Shown piece after piece: positions 11,091 to 19,283 of a stretch of DNA of 40,810 nt. Within the stretch, counting starts at the first letter, position 1, and each line of letters opens with the position of its first letter. This stretch comes from CAZMXS01 sp964570325 (GTDB lineage: Bacteria > Verrucomicrobiota > Kiritimatiellia > CAIQIC01 > CAZMXS01): positions 1-40,810 of the forward strand of contig CAZMXS010000045.1 of assembly GCA_964570325.1 (NCBI GenBank). The letters are read 5' to 3'. The position numbers and the translations under genes are program-made. The notes under the pieces are model-generated. The model was not told the DNA's origin. It worked only from the letters and a program-made list of their open reading frames with translations, and made no database searches.

Positions 11091-12907
11091 ACCGCCTCCT
11101 CTACCACAAGGTTGCGCATGATGTAGTCGCGGCGGTCGGGTGTGTTGCGGCCCATGTAAAAATCCAGGATTTCCGGAATAGCATGCTGGTTTTCCACCGT
11201 AACCGGCGTCAACCGCATGTCCGGGCCGATGAATTGCTTGAACTCATGCGGAGAGATTTCCCCCAGCCCCTTGAAGCGGGTCACCTCAACCCCACGCCCA
11301 AGATTTTTTATCGCCTGGTCGCGCTCCGCCTCGGAATAACAATAGACCGTTTCCTTTTTGTTGCGCGCGCGGAACAGCGGTGTTTCGAGGATGAACACAT
11401 GCCCTTCCAGCACCAGTGGCTCGAAGAAGCGCAGGAAAAAGGTGACCATCAGATTGCGGATATGCAGGCCGTCCACATCGGCGTCGGTTGCCAGGATGAC
11501 CCGCTGGTAGCGCAGATGGTCGTTGTCATCCTCAATGTTCAGCGCGCGCATCAGGTTGTACAATTCATCGTTCTTGTAGATGGCGTCGCGCTTGAGTTCG
11601 CAGACGTTGAGCGGTTTGCCTTTCAGCGTAAAGATCGCCTGGGTATTTACGTCGCGACAGCTCACCAGCGAGCCGGCAGCCGACTGCCCCTCGGTAATGA
11701 AGATCATCGTTTCGTGTCCGCGCCCGCGTTTCTGGTCCAAATGGATCTTGCAGTCCTTCAACTGGGGCACGCGGATGGAGACCGCGCGGGCGCGCTCGCG
11801 GGCCATCTTCTTCACCGCCTGCAGTTCCTTGCGCAGGCGCTCGGTGTCCTGCACCTTGGCCACCAGCTTTTCCGCGGCCGCGGGGTTGCGGTGCAACAGG
11901 TCGGCCACCACCTCGCGCACGCGATTGACCAACTCCGAACGAATCTCCGTGTTCCCCAGCTTGTTTTTGGTCTGCGACTCAAACACCGGATCCTTCAACC
12001 GGATCGCGATCGCGCCCACCATACCCTCGCGCACGTCGTCGCCCTCGAATTTGGCCTTGGCAAATTCATTGGCCGCCTTGAGCAATCCCTCGCGAAACGC
12101 GCTCAAGTGCGTGCCGCCATCGCTGGTGAATTGGCCATTGACGAATGAAAAGTGTGTTTCATTAAAGCGGTTGGTGTGCGTCAGCGCCAGCTCCAGCGTT
12201 TTCTCGCGGAAATGCAACGGCGGGTAAAGCTGCTCAGGACCGCATTCCTCGTCCACCAGGTCCAGCAGACCGCCCTCGGAGACCAGCGCCTCGCCATTGT
12301 AATCCAGCGTCAAGCCGGGATTGAGATACGTGTACAGCCGCAAGCGCCGCTCGATATGCTCGTCCAGAAACCGCGCCGCGCCAAAGATCGCGGGGTCCGG
12401 CGTGAAACTCACGAAGGTGCCGTCCGGCTCATTCTCCGCCCGGCCCTTTTTTTCGCGCAGCAGCCGACCCTTCTCGAACTCCGCCTCGGCAAAGCGTCCC
12501 TCGCGAAAGCTGCGGACGAGAAACCGCGCGGAGAGCGCGTTGACGGCCTTGGTGCCGACCCCGTTGAGGCCGACACTGAACTGAAAAACATCGTCATTAT
12601 ACTTGGCGCCCGTATTGATCGTGGAGACGCAATCCACCAGTTTGCCCAGCGGAATGCCGCGCCCGTGGTCGCGCACGGTTACGACGCCATCCGCGATCCG
12701 GATCTCCACGCGCCGGCCATAGCCCATGATGAACTCATCTACGGCATTGTCCACCACCTCCTTGAGCAGGATGTAAATGCCGTCGTCGTAGTGCGCGCCA
12801 TCGCCAATCCGGCCGATGTACATGCCGGTCCGCATCCGGATATGTTCAAGGGAGGAGAGCGTCTTTATCTTGCTCTCATCGTAACCATGCTTATGCTGTG
12901 TGCTCAT
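11087..12907 (-). CDS. parE: Type IIA topoisomerase subunit B, ParE-like
   Basis: 606 residues from the ATG at 12907 (MSTQHKHGYDES). Longer in-frame starts have no family support. The GHKL ATPase motifs are KEVVDNAVDEF and SVGLNGVGTKAVNALS. The TOPRIM motifs are TEGQSAAGS, with Gln where Asp is common, and DADVDGLHIRN. The protein supplies ATP-driven strand passage for the ParC-like subunit next door. The ParE-type GVGTKAVNALS phrase and the compact length favour ParE over GyrB. The start codon is 24 bp from the start of a divergent gene, so its promoter probably lies inside that gene. No good Shine-Dalgarno is visible. Confidence 0.9.
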   Translation of the reverse strand: MSTQHKHGYDESKIKTLSSLEHIRMRTGMYIGRIGDGAHYDDGIYILLKEVVDNAVDEFIMGYGRRVEIRIADGVVTVRDHGRGIPLGKLVDCVSTINTGAKYNDDVFQFSVGLNGVGTKAVNALSARFLVRSFREGRFAEAEFEKGRLLREKKGRAENEPDGTFVSFTPDPAIFGAARFLDEHIERRLRLYTYLNPGLTLDYNGEALVSEGGLLDLVDEECGPEQLYPPLHFREKTLELALTHTNRFNETHFSFVNGQFTSDGGTHLSAFREGLLKAANEFAKAKFEGDDVREGMVGAIAIRLKDPVFESQTKNKLGNTEIRSELVNRVREVVADLLHRNPAAAEKLVAKVQDTERLRKELQAVKKMARERARAVSIRVPQLKDCKIHLDQKRGRGHETMIFITEGQSAAGSLVSCRDVNTQAIFTLKGKPLNVCELKRDAIYKNDELYNLMRALNIEDDNDHLRYQRVILATDADVDGLHIRNLMVTFFLRFFEPLVLEGHVFILETPLFRARNKKETVYCYSEAERDQAIKNLGRGVEVTRFKGLGEISPHEFKQFIGPDMRLTPVTVENQHAIPEILDFYMGRNTPDRRDYIMRNLVVEEAV

Positions 12908-12931
12908 GGTGCAGCTAATCGAAAGGCAGGT

Positions 12932-13630
12932 ATGAAAACGATGATCGCCCGGATAGTCAAGCAGCATGCGTTCCTTTTGCCCGCCGGCCTGCTCTGCGCT
13001 CTGGCCGCCGCGGCGGCCGCTCAGGATTCCGCCCCGGTTTGGCGTCAGGATTTTCTGCGAATGCCGCCGGCCAAACAATGGGAAGTGAAAACGAAACCGG
13101 GGACGCCCGCCGCCGTTTTCAACGTGGTGTGTGATCCGGCCGGTTCAACCAACTGCTGGCTGAACATGACGGCCGACAAGGCCAGCGCAAGTTTCTGCGC
13201 CAACCCGGAAATTGATCTGAACCAAACCCCCATCCTGCGCTGGAGCTGGCGCGCCACCACGCTGCCGACCGGCGCCGACGGCCGCGATTCGGCCAAGGAC
13301 GATCAGGCCATCGGCATCTACATCGGCACCGGCGGTTTTTTCAGCCAGAAATCCGTCGCCTACCGTTGGGAAACTGAAACCCCGGTCGGGGCCGAGGGTA
13401 CGGCGTCCTATGCCGCCGGCGTGGTCAAGGTGGCCTGGGTTTGCCTGCAAAACCGCAACAGCGACACCACCGGCGTGTTCATCGTCGAAACTCGCAACGT
13501 AGCCGACGATTTCAAGAAATTTTTCGGCTTCATCCCGGACAGCGTGACGGTCGGCATTTCCTGCAACAGTCAGTACACGAAATCCAAGGCCGAAGCGCAA
13601 CTGCAGTGGATTGAATTCTTGAAGCCATAG
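12932..13630 (+). CDS. DUF3047 family exported protein
   Basis: 232 residues. The ATG at 12932 follows AAAGGCAGG, a fair ribosome-binding site. The N-terminus has a basic stretch, a hydrophobic core (LLPAGLLCALAAAAAA) and AQD, which reads as a signal peptide. The mature part has the hallmarks I know for DUF3047: LRWSWRATTLPTGADGRDSAKDDQAIGIYI, then a YRWETETPVG segment, and RNVADDFKKFFG with a late VTVGISCNS strand. The biochemical role of this family is not known to me. The fold resembles a beta-sandwich carbohydrate-binding-like domain. It is divergent from parE and convergent with ruvC. Confidence 0.75.
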   Translation: MKTMIARIVKQHAFLLPAGLLCALAAAAAAQDSAPVWRQDFLRMPPAKQWEVKTKPGTPAAVFNVVCDPAGSTNCWLNMTADKASASFCANPEIDLNQTPILRWSWRATTLPTGADGRDSAKDDQAIGIYIGTGGFFSQKSVAYRWETETPVGAEGTASYAAGVVKVAWVCLQNRNSDTTGVFIVETRNVADDFKKFFGFIPDSVTVGISCNSQYTKSKAEAQLQWIEFLKP

Positions 13631-13635
13631 TCCGC

Positions 13636-13683
13636 GGTTCAAGGTCAACAATATGTCGGCGCACAGTTGACTGACTTTGAACC
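13636..13683. terminator. Inverted repeat between convergent genes, possible bidirectional terminator
   Basis: GGTTCAAGGTCA (13636-13647) pairs with TGACTTTGAACC (13672-13683) with one wobble pair, leaving a 24-nt loop. It sits in the 77-bp gap between the DUF3047 stop and the ruvC stop. No long T-run follows on either strand, so termination is only suggested by position. Confidence 0.3.
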
Positions 13684-13707
13684 TTGAGCCCGAAGCGTCG
13701 AAATCCC

Positions 13708-14205
13708 TTAAATCGGTTTTGCCCGCAAATCCGCAATGCCGCTGCGCTCCTGGAGGTGGCAGATGGCCACGGCATAGGCGTCCGCTTCATCCTCAGGCGG
13801 CAATTCCCGCAGCCCCAGAATAGACATGATCATGCGGCCCATCTGCTCTTTCCCGGCCGCCCCGAATCCGGTCAAGCTCTGCTTGACGCTGCGCGGGGCA
13901 TACTCATAAACCGGGATACCGGCGGCGGCGCATTCGGCAATGATCACGCCGCGCACTTCGCCCAGGACCAGCGCCGTCCGCGCATTCTTGAAGAAGAACC
14001 CGCCTTCCAGCGCCGCGGCCTGCGGTTCCGCGCGGCGGATGATCGTCCGCATGGATTCCTGAACGTGCCGCAGGCACTCGGAGTGCAGCCGGGCCGGCGG
14101 ATTGTAAACCGTCGCGCTCTCCAACGGAACCAGCCGCCCGGCGCGCTCCGCCACCACACCCAAACCGGTCGCGCGCAGGGAGGCGTCTATACCCAGAACT
14201 TTCAT
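13708..14205 (-). CDS. ruvC: Holliday junction endonuclease RuvC
   Basis: 165 residues from ATG 14205 (MKVLGIDASL). The RNase-H-like active-site acids are D7 (GIDAS), E67 (ALEGGFF), D139 and D142 (EDEADAYAVAICH), which match the spacing of the E. coli residues. It resolves four-way junctions made during recombination together with RuvAB, which is not in this window. The usual GIDPG is GIDAS here and the lysine-rich basic patch is modest. It follows yebC on the same strand with a 113-bp gap; yebC-ruvC linkage is common in bacteria. An in-frame start at 14235 would add ten non-conserved residues. Confidence 0.92.
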   Translation of the reverse strand: MKVLGIDASLRATGLGVVAERAGRLVPLESATVYNPPARLHSECLRHVQESMRTIIRRAEPQAAALEGGFFFKNARTALVLGEVRGVIIAECAAAGIPVYEYAPRSVKQSLTGFGAAGKEQMGRMIMSILGLRELPPEDEADAYAVAICHLQERSGIADLRAKPI

Positions 14206-14318
14206 GCCGGTCGGGATGCGGACGCCCGCGTACACTCAACCGGCCGCGGCCACCCGTCTCCGCTTGTGCCGGCCACCATATCCTGCAATCAGGGAGGGAA
14301 CATTCGGCCCCCACCCGC

Positions 14319-15074
14319 TTAACCCTTGCTCAATTGCTCCATCAAGGCGTCGTCAATGTCGAAATTGGAATAGACATTCTGAACGTCGTCCAGATCTTCC
14401 AAGTCTTCAATAAACTTGAGCAGGGCGCTGGCCTGCTCCTTGGCGGTGATGGGGACATACATATCCGGCACCAGGCCGACCTCGGAACTGGAGGTTGGGA
14501 TGCCCGCCTTGTTCAAGGCCTCCATGACCTTGACGAAGGAACCGGGGTCGGTCGTGATCTCGAACATGTCGCCCTCGCGTTTCAAGTCTTCCGCGCCGGC
14601 GTCGAGCACCAGTTCCATCAGCTTGTCCTCCTCCACCTTGGAGGCTTCAACGGTAATCGTGCCCTTGCGCTGGAAATTACGCATAACCGCGCCCGCGCCG
14701 GCCAGGTTGCCGCTGTGCCGCGTGAAAGCGTGCCGGATTTCAGCCACCGTGCGGTTGCGGTTATCCGTCAGAATCTGGATAATCAGCGCCACCCCGCCCG
14801 GCGCAAACCCCTCCATCATGATCTCCTCAAGCGCCGCGCCCTGCAGTTCGCCCGTGCCGCGTTTGATCGCCCGGTCAATGTTGTCCGCCGGCATGTTGGC
14901 CTGCCGCGCCTTCTGGATCAACAGGCGCAATGACGGATTGCTGTCCGGGTTGCCGCCGCTGGCCTTGACCACGATCGTGATTTCCTTGGCCAGTTTGCTG
15001 AAAATCTTGCCGCGTTTCGCGTCCGCCGCGCCCTTCTTGTGCTTGATATTCGCCCACTTGCTATGACCGCTCAT
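14319..15074 (-). CDS. yebC: YebC/PmpR family translation or transcription regulator
   Basis: 251 residues with the signature N-terminus MSGHSKWANIKHKKGAADAK, the central RLLIQKARQANMPADNIDRAIKRG block and GGVALIIQILTDNRNRT. Length and motifs are typical. Family members have been reported as transcription regulators and, more recently, as helpers at ribosome stalls; I cannot tell which applies. GGTGAAGC precedes the ATG as ribosome-binding site. It lies between the EF-G-like gene and ruvC on the same strand. Its position beside a translational GTPase gene fits a translation role, but this is only context. Confidence 0.95.
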   Translation of the reverse strand: MSGHSKWANIKHKKGAADAKRGKIFSKLAKEITIVVKASGGNPDSNPSLRLLIQKARQANMPADNIDRAIKRGTGELQGAALEEIMMEGFAPGGVALIIQILTDNRNRTVAEIRHAFTRHSGNLAGAGAVMRNFQRKGTITVEASKVEEDKLMELVLDAGAEDLKREGDMFEITTDPGSFVKVMEALNKAGIPTSSSEVGLVPDMYVPITAKEQASALLKFIEDLEDLDDVQNVYSNFDIDDALMEQLSKG

Positions 15075-15106
15075 GCTTCACCATTCCTATTCTTTGAATC
15101 CCCGCC

Positions 15107-15125
15107 GCGCGGCAGCCCGCCGCGC
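15107..15125 (-). other. GC hairpin in the EF-G-like/yebC spacer
   Basis: GCGCGGC and GCCGCGC form a perfect 7-bp stem with a 5-nt loop, 5 bp after the EF-G-like stop codon. There is no T-run, so it is at best a pause or mRNA-stability element between the two genes. Confidence 0.25.
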
Positions 15126-15129
15126 ACCA

Positions 15130-17169
15130 TTATTCTTCCTGTTGATGCTGTTTGTTCTTCGCCGCCTCGGCGATCACCTTCTGGGCCACGTTGGCGGGCA
15201 CCACGTCGTAGCGGTTAAACTCCATCTCAAACGAGCCGCGGCCGCCGGTGATACTGCGCAGTTCCGACGAATACTTGAACATCTCCGCCTGCGGCACCTC
15301 GGCCGTGATGACTTGCATCCCATCCTCCGTGCCCATTCCCAGAATTCGCCCGCGCTTATGGTTCAAGTCGCCGGTGATGTCGCCCATGAACTGGTCCGGC
15401 ACCATGACCTTGAGCGTCATGATCGGCTCCAGCAGTACCGGCCGGGCCTTCTGCATGCCCTCGGAAAAGGCGCGCCCGCCCGCGATCTTGAATGCGATTT
15501 CCGATGAATCCACCTCGTGATAGGAACCGTCGTAAACCGTCACCTTGACGTTAACGACGGGATACCCGGCCAGCACGCCGCGCGTCATTCCTTCAAGCAA
15601 TCCTTTCTGGATCGCCGGCAGGAAGTTGCGCGGGATGCAGGTGCCAACAATCGCGTCCTCAAACCATTCTTCGGCGGGATCCTTCTTCGGGGCCACGCGC
15701 AAATAAACCTCGCCATACTGGCCGCGCCCACCCGACTGTTTCTTGTGCTTGTAATGACCTTCAGCCAGTGCGGTGATCGTTTCCTTATACGGCACTTTTG
15801 GCGTGCTCAACAGCACGTCCACGTTGCTGCGCTTCTTCATCCGGTCCACGGTCACGTCCAGATGAACGTCGCCCATGCCGGCCAGGATCAGTTCCTTGGT
15901 CTCCGTATTGCGCTCGATCCGAATCGTCGGGTCGTCTTCCGCCACGCGGTGCAAACCGGTGCCAATCTTGTCCTCGTCCCCCTGGGTCTTCGGGGCCACG
16001 GCATAGGCCATGACCGGATTCGGGAACTGGATCGGAGCGAATTGTATCGTCTGCCCGACGGCGCAGAGTGTGTCGTTCAGCGTGGTCACCTTCAACTTGG
16101 CCATGGCGACAATGTCGCCTGCGTGCGCTTCGGTCAGCGGCTCCTGCTTTTTACCGTTGATCGCATAGATCGTGCCGATGCGCTCCTTCTGGCCCTTGGT
16201 TGCGTTGAACACCTCGCCGTCAGGTTTGAACGTCCCCGCGTAAACCCGCAGCAACGTCAACTGGCCGACAAACGGGTCGTTGATCACGCGCCAGACCAGG
16301 CCGGCGAACGGCGCGGCCGGCTTGACGTCCAGCGCCTTGCCTTCCGCATCCTTGGCGCCGCGGTCTTCAGGGGACGGGAACAGCCGCGCAATATTCTCCA
16401 ACAGCTCCGTCACGCCCACATCATTGCGCGCTGCCACCGCGAACACGGGAATCAGCGTTCCCGCGTTAACCGCGCCCCGCATTCCCGCGGCGATTTCATC
16501 GGGCGTCAAGGCCTCCCCTCCGAGATACTTCTCGATCAACGCGTCATTGGACTCCGCCGCTGCCTCGACCAGCTTGTTCTTCAGTTCCTCGGCGCGCCCC
16601 TTCAAGTCGCCGGCGCCCGCCAGGTCACCCAGCACATCCACCACGCCCTTGCGGTCCGCGGTCGGGATGACCACCGGCAGACACTTGGCGCCCCAGATGG
16701 ATTGGACAGCCGCCAGCGTGCCGTCGAAATCGGCGTTTTCCTTGTCGAGCCCGGTGATGACAATGCCGCGCGGCAACCCCAGCGTCTCGCACCGCCGCCA
16801 GGCGCGGTTGGTGCCGACCTGGATGCCGGCGGTCGCGTCAATCGCCACCAGCGCCGCGTCACTCACCGCCGTGGCCGCGACGACCTGCCCGTAAAAATCA
16901 GCGTAGCCGGGAACATCGAACATCACCAGCCGCGTTTTCCTCCCGCCCTTGCCTTTGTAAAGCGCGTCGAAGGGCTTGGCCCAGATCGAAATTTTCCGGC
17001 CTTTTTCCTCGTCGGTCCAGTCCGCCATACTGGTGCCGTCCGCCGGCGAACCGAGCCGATCATTGACACCCAACTTGTGCAGAATCGCATCTATCAGCGA
17101 AGTCTTGCCGCTCCCCGTGTGACCCACCAGCACAAAATTCCTGACGTCCGCCACCGGAATATCCTTCAT
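15130..17169 (-). CDS. EF-G-like translational GTPase (FusA2 type)
   Basis: 679 residues from ATG 17169, preceded by AAGGAAAG. A TTG-initiated extension to 17277 is unlikely. The G1 loop GHTGSGKTS is near residues 16-24. The order of domains (GTPase, OB-like domain 2, domains III-V) follows EF-G. Deviations from canonical EF-G are visible: G3 reads DVPGYADF, so the catalytic histidine is tyrosine; G4 reads TGLDKEN in place of NKxD; switch I lacks the RGITI phrase. I know the EF-G-like FusA2 group for such changes, with no settled function. This is probably not the housekeeping fusA, which would sit with rpsL/rpsG. It heads the yebC-ruvC run. Confidence 0.85.
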   Translation of the reverse strand: MKDIPVADVRNFVLVGHTGSGKTSLIDAILHKLGVNDRLGSPADGTSMADWTDEEKGRKISIWAKPFDALYKGKGGRKTRLVMFDVPGYADFYGQVVAATAVSDAALVAIDATAGIQVGTNRAWRRCETLGLPRGIVITGLDKENADFDGTLAAVQSIWGAKCLPVVIPTADRKGVVDVLGDLAGAGDLKGRAEELKNKLVEAAAESNDALIEKYLGGEALTPDEIAAGMRGAVNAGTLIPVFAVAARNDVGVTELLENIARLFPSPEDRGAKDAEGKALDVKPAAPFAGLVWRVINDPFVGQLTLLRVYAGTFKPDGEVFNATKGQKERIGTIYAINGKKQEPLTEAHAGDIVAMAKLKVTTLNDTLCAVGQTIQFAPIQFPNPVMAYAVAPKTQGDEDKIGTGLHRVAEDDPTIRIERNTETKELILAGMGDVHLDVTVDRMKKRSNVDVLLSTPKVPYKETITALAEGHYKHKKQSGGRGQYGEVYLRVAPKKDPAEEWFEDAIVGTCIPRNFLPAIQKGLLEGMTRGVLAGYPVVNVKVTVYDGSYHEVDSSEIAFKIAGGRAFSEGMQKARPVLLEPIMTLKVMVPDQFMGDITGDLNHKRGRILGMGTEDGMQVITAEVPQAEMFKYSSELRSITGGRGSFEMEFNRYDVVPANVAQKVIAEAAKNKQHQQEE

Positions 17170-17248
17170 CGCTCTTTCCTTAATTTTGGCATTCGACGCT
17201 TCGCTGCCCACACCGCGCGCCGGCGCCCGAATGGGGCAAAGCGAGCAA

Positions 17249-17277
17249 TAGATACACAAACAAGAGTGGGTCCGCAA
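17249..17277 (-). promoter_or_regulatory. Candidate promoter of the EF-G-like gene
   Basis: On the minus strand, TTGCGG (17277-17272) and TATCTA (17254-17249) are separated by exactly 17 bp. This would give a 5' leader of about 70 nt before ATG 17169. The match is moderate (4 of 6 for each box). Confidence 0.35.
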
Positions 17278-17384
17278 CGGTTTTTACTGTCGAAACGGCT
17301 TGCATGTGCCTCCCATTATCATTAAACAAAAGGGCTAAAGGGCTGGGTGCAGATTGGATTCAAAAGGGGCGAACGCGGGAACTG

Positions 17385-17591
17385 ATGAGCGCGGACAATT
17401 CCACTCCCAAACCGGACAGCGGCGAGGATGACCTGGCCGAGCTGATGTATATCAAGTGCGCCGACTGCGGCCGCTGGGTGGACGTCAAACCGGGCAAGAT
17501 GAATCTCATCACCCACACGCTCTGCAAGGAATGCCTCGACAAGCAACTGCGCGAACTTGAGCAAATGGATGGCGAGAAACCGCCGGAGTGA
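17385..17591 (+). CDS. Small two-CxxC zinc-ribbon protein
   Basis: 68 residues from ATG 17385. An acidic N-terminus is followed by C-x2-C (KCADCGRWVDVKPG) and C-x2-C (LCKECLDKQ), about 21 residues apart, which suggests a single zinc knuckle or ribbon. A charged tail follows. I do not recognise the family. Such proteins often act as DksA-like or adaptor ribbons, but there is no coiled coil here to support DksA. The upstream in-frame stretch from 17304 is unlikely to be coding. The stop is 3 bp from the stop of the convergent gene at 17595. Confidence 0.6.
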   Translation: MSADNSTPKPDSGEDDLAELMYIKCADCGRWVDVKPGKMNLITHTLCKECLDKQLRELEQMDGEKPPE

Positions 17592-17594
17592 CCG

Positions 17595-18287
17595 CTACAC
17601 CCCGCCCGCCGCCCCCGCCTCTTGAACGCCACTCGTTGGCTCCCCGCTGCGCCGCCACGGTGTCGCGCCGCGCGCCGCGGGCCGGTAGGTTTCCAACACC
17701 TGCATGACCAGCGGCAAATACCGATCGTAGTATCCCCGGGGAAAAGTACACAGAATGTGATGGGCGGTATATTCGGCAACGAAATCAATCGCCAGCACCT
17801 CTGTATGCACCAGCCGGGAGACGCGCCGGATGGCCGGCCGATCAAGAAAACGCCACAATTCCAGATTGGTCGCAATGCCGTTGCGCCGCTCATTACGCCG
17901 AATGTCATCGGCCAGCGATTGCAGGTCGTTGTATTTGACCGGCGTGGCCATGATCGCCACGCTGACCTGGCGCGGAGCGCGCAAGATGACATTGTAAAAG
18001 CCGCGCTCGCCGCGCGGCTCGATATTCCAATTCGCCGGAACCCGAACAGAAAACAAACCGGACGGGTCGGCATAAACCGCGCCCGAACGATCCAGCAGAT
18101 ACCCGGTCAAATCCGCGATCAATTCCGGTTCGCGCGGCGTCGCCGCCCACTGCGCCGTCAGACGCCGGCGCGCGTTCAACATATCGGCTATAAACGCGGC
18201 CACTCCGGCCAATGCCAGCAAAAGCAGGCCGATCCGAATCCAGGGAATGGCGGGCGACCGATCCGACGAAATGCGCGGGGCGGGCAC
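17595..18287 (-). CDS. Membrane-anchored protein of unknown function, possible PsbP/DcrB-like fold
   Basis: 230 residues. One N-terminal membrane segment spans about 16-35 (IRIGLLLLALAGVAAFIADM), followed by a soluble domain. The central part (DPSGLFSVRVPANWNIEP, then VILRAPRQVSVAIMATPVKYN and a late YYDRYLPLVMQVLETYRP helix) looks like the PsbP/DcrB/DUF1795 type of beta-sandwich domain, but the match is by eye. The domain would face the periplasm. It begins 6 bp after the stop of the gene at 18294, so the two are almost certainly one operon. The C-terminal 25 residues are Gly/Ala-rich and low in information. Confidence 0.6.
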   Translation of the reverse strand: MPAPRISSDRSPAIPWIRIGLLLLALAGVAAFIADMLNARRRLTAQWAATPREPELIADLTGYLLDRSGAVYADPSGLFSVRVPANWNIEPRGERGFYNVILRAPRQVSVAIMATPVKYNDLQSLADDIRRNERRNGIATNLELWRFLDRPAIRRVSRLVHTEVLAIDFVAEYTAHHILCTFPRGYYDRYLPLVMQVLETYRPAARGATPWRRSGEPTSGVQEAGAAGGV

Positions 18288-18293
18288 GGGTGC

Positions 18294-19217
18294 CTACGGT
18301 GTGGAATAAGCCGCGACGTAATCCGGCAGCCACGCCAGGTAATTCCGGTACTTCGACGGCAAATTGGTGACCGTGGATTCCTCCGCCATGATCGTCCGGG
18401 CCTGCTCCCCGTTCGGAATCACCCATGCGTCGCGAATAACCAGTTGCGGTACGCCGCTTGTGCCGCCATAGGCCAGCTCGAAAATCATCGTCCGCGAGGC
18501 GTCGCCGAAATGATAGAAACTCTGTTTGAGGTCCGCCTCCGACACCTGCATGAACCGGTCGAACCGGTCGCGCCCCAACGTCACGGCCAGCGCTGCGTAC
18601 AAATCCTCCTGGAGCGTCTTGGCTTCTTCGCCAAACGGCGGGATGGACAGCACCACCTTGTCCGGCCGGCTGTTGCGGACGGAAATCGCCGCGGCCTCCA
18701 TCCCGCGAAGAATAGCGGCGGAGGCTTGCAGCGCGTCGTTGATCTTGACCTCCTCCTCGGCGGTCACGCGCAGGAACGTAATCAACTCGTCGCTCAACAG
18801 GAAATCCTCGGTAAGCGGCGTCACACGCAGTTTATCCATGAACGGCTCGGGCAGCGGATACTTGCCGCGGAAATTGGCCAGAATCCAGTTAAGCACCTCG
18901 TTCAGGCGACCCTTAAGCGTTGCGTTTTCCCGCGTCAACGCCTGGTTCTGTGCCGTCAACTGCGCCAGGCTGGGCGCGCCGGCCGGCGCGCCGGTGTTTT
19001 TCCAAGCATTGGAAAAACCGGCCGGCGATTTTTCCAATGCTTGGAAAGCCACCTCCGCTGCCACCCCGCGCATCGCCGCACCCGCCTTGTCCGCCGATGC
19101 CGGCGCCGTCGCGGGCGCCGTCCACAGCCCGCCGAGCAACAGGACCAGCCCACTGCCGGCTGCTGCCGCAGCCAAACCGCCCAGCGACCACCACTCGATT
19201 TTTGACAATTGCCTCAT
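18294..19217 (-). CDS. Membrane-anchored coiled-coil protein of unknown function with embedded palindromes
   Basis: 307 residues. One N-terminal transmembrane segment (about 11-33), an Ala-rich linker, then a short coiled coil (LAQLTAQNQALTRENATLKGRLNEVLNW) and a C-terminal domain of about 190 residues that I do not recognise. Inside the linker the DNA carries two facing TTTTTCCAA/TTGGAAAAA palindromes and a 20-bp GC palindrome (18973-19047). They are read in frame as FQALEKSPAGFSNAWKNTGAP, which looks like inserted sequence. The gene is followed after 6 bp by the membrane protein at 17595. Its start is opposite the promoter region of the cyclic-nucleotide-binding gene. Confidence 0.6.
   Translation of the reverse strand: MRQLSKIEWWSLGGLAAAAAGSGLVLLLGGLWTAPATAPASADKAGAAMRGVAAEVAFQALEKSPAGFSNAWKNTGAPAGAPSLAQLTAQNQALTRENATLKGRLNEVLNWILANFRGKYPLPEPFMDKLRVTPLTEDFLLSDELITFLRVTAEEEVKINDALQASAAILRGMEAAAISVRNSRPDKVVLSIPPFGEEAKTLQEDLYAALAVTLGRDRFDRFMQVSEADLKQSFYHFGDASRTMIFELAYGGTSGVPQLVIRDAWVIPNGEQARTIMAEESTVTNLPSKYRNYLAWLPDYVAAYSTP
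18973..18992. repeat. 20-bp perfect GC palindrome inside a coding sequence
   Basis: GGCGCGCCGGCCGGCGCGCC is a perfect palindrome. It overlaps the 12-bp core CCGGCGCGCCGG (18983-18994), which recurs at 20830-20841 in the PEGA-domain gene. It directly precedes the paired TTTTTCCAA palindromes. Confidence 0.6.
18997..19047. repeat. Paired inverted mini-palindromes (REP-like)
   Basis: Copy 1 (18997-19017) has arms TTTTTCCAA and TTGGAAAAA around GCA. Copy 2 (19029-19047) has TTTTTCCAA and TTGGAAA around TGC, so it is the reverse complement of copy 1. They are 11 bp apart, separated by a CCGGCCGG-containing spacer. The arrangement resembles a REP/BIME pair, but it lies within a coding sequence and keeps the frame. 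Confidence 0.65.
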
Positions 19218-19237
19218 TTGGCGGGGGGTTATATACT
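19209..19237 (+). promoter_or_regulatory. Candidate promoter of the cyclic-nucleotide-binding gene
   Basis: TTGCCT (19209-19214) and TATACT (19232-19237) have a 17-bp spacer. Transcription would start near 19244, leaving a leader of about 40 nt that contains the strong ribosome-binding site GGGAGGTG at 19272-19279. Confidence 0.5.
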
Positions 19238-19283
19238 TATTAACAGGGTCAAGTCCAGTAAAGATTCTTGCGGGAGGTGTGCC

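Noticed and set aside
15517..17325. 602-codon open frame on the plus strand
   Set aside because: It lies antisense to the EF-G-like gene, has a His/Arg/Gln-rich composition and no recognisable domain.
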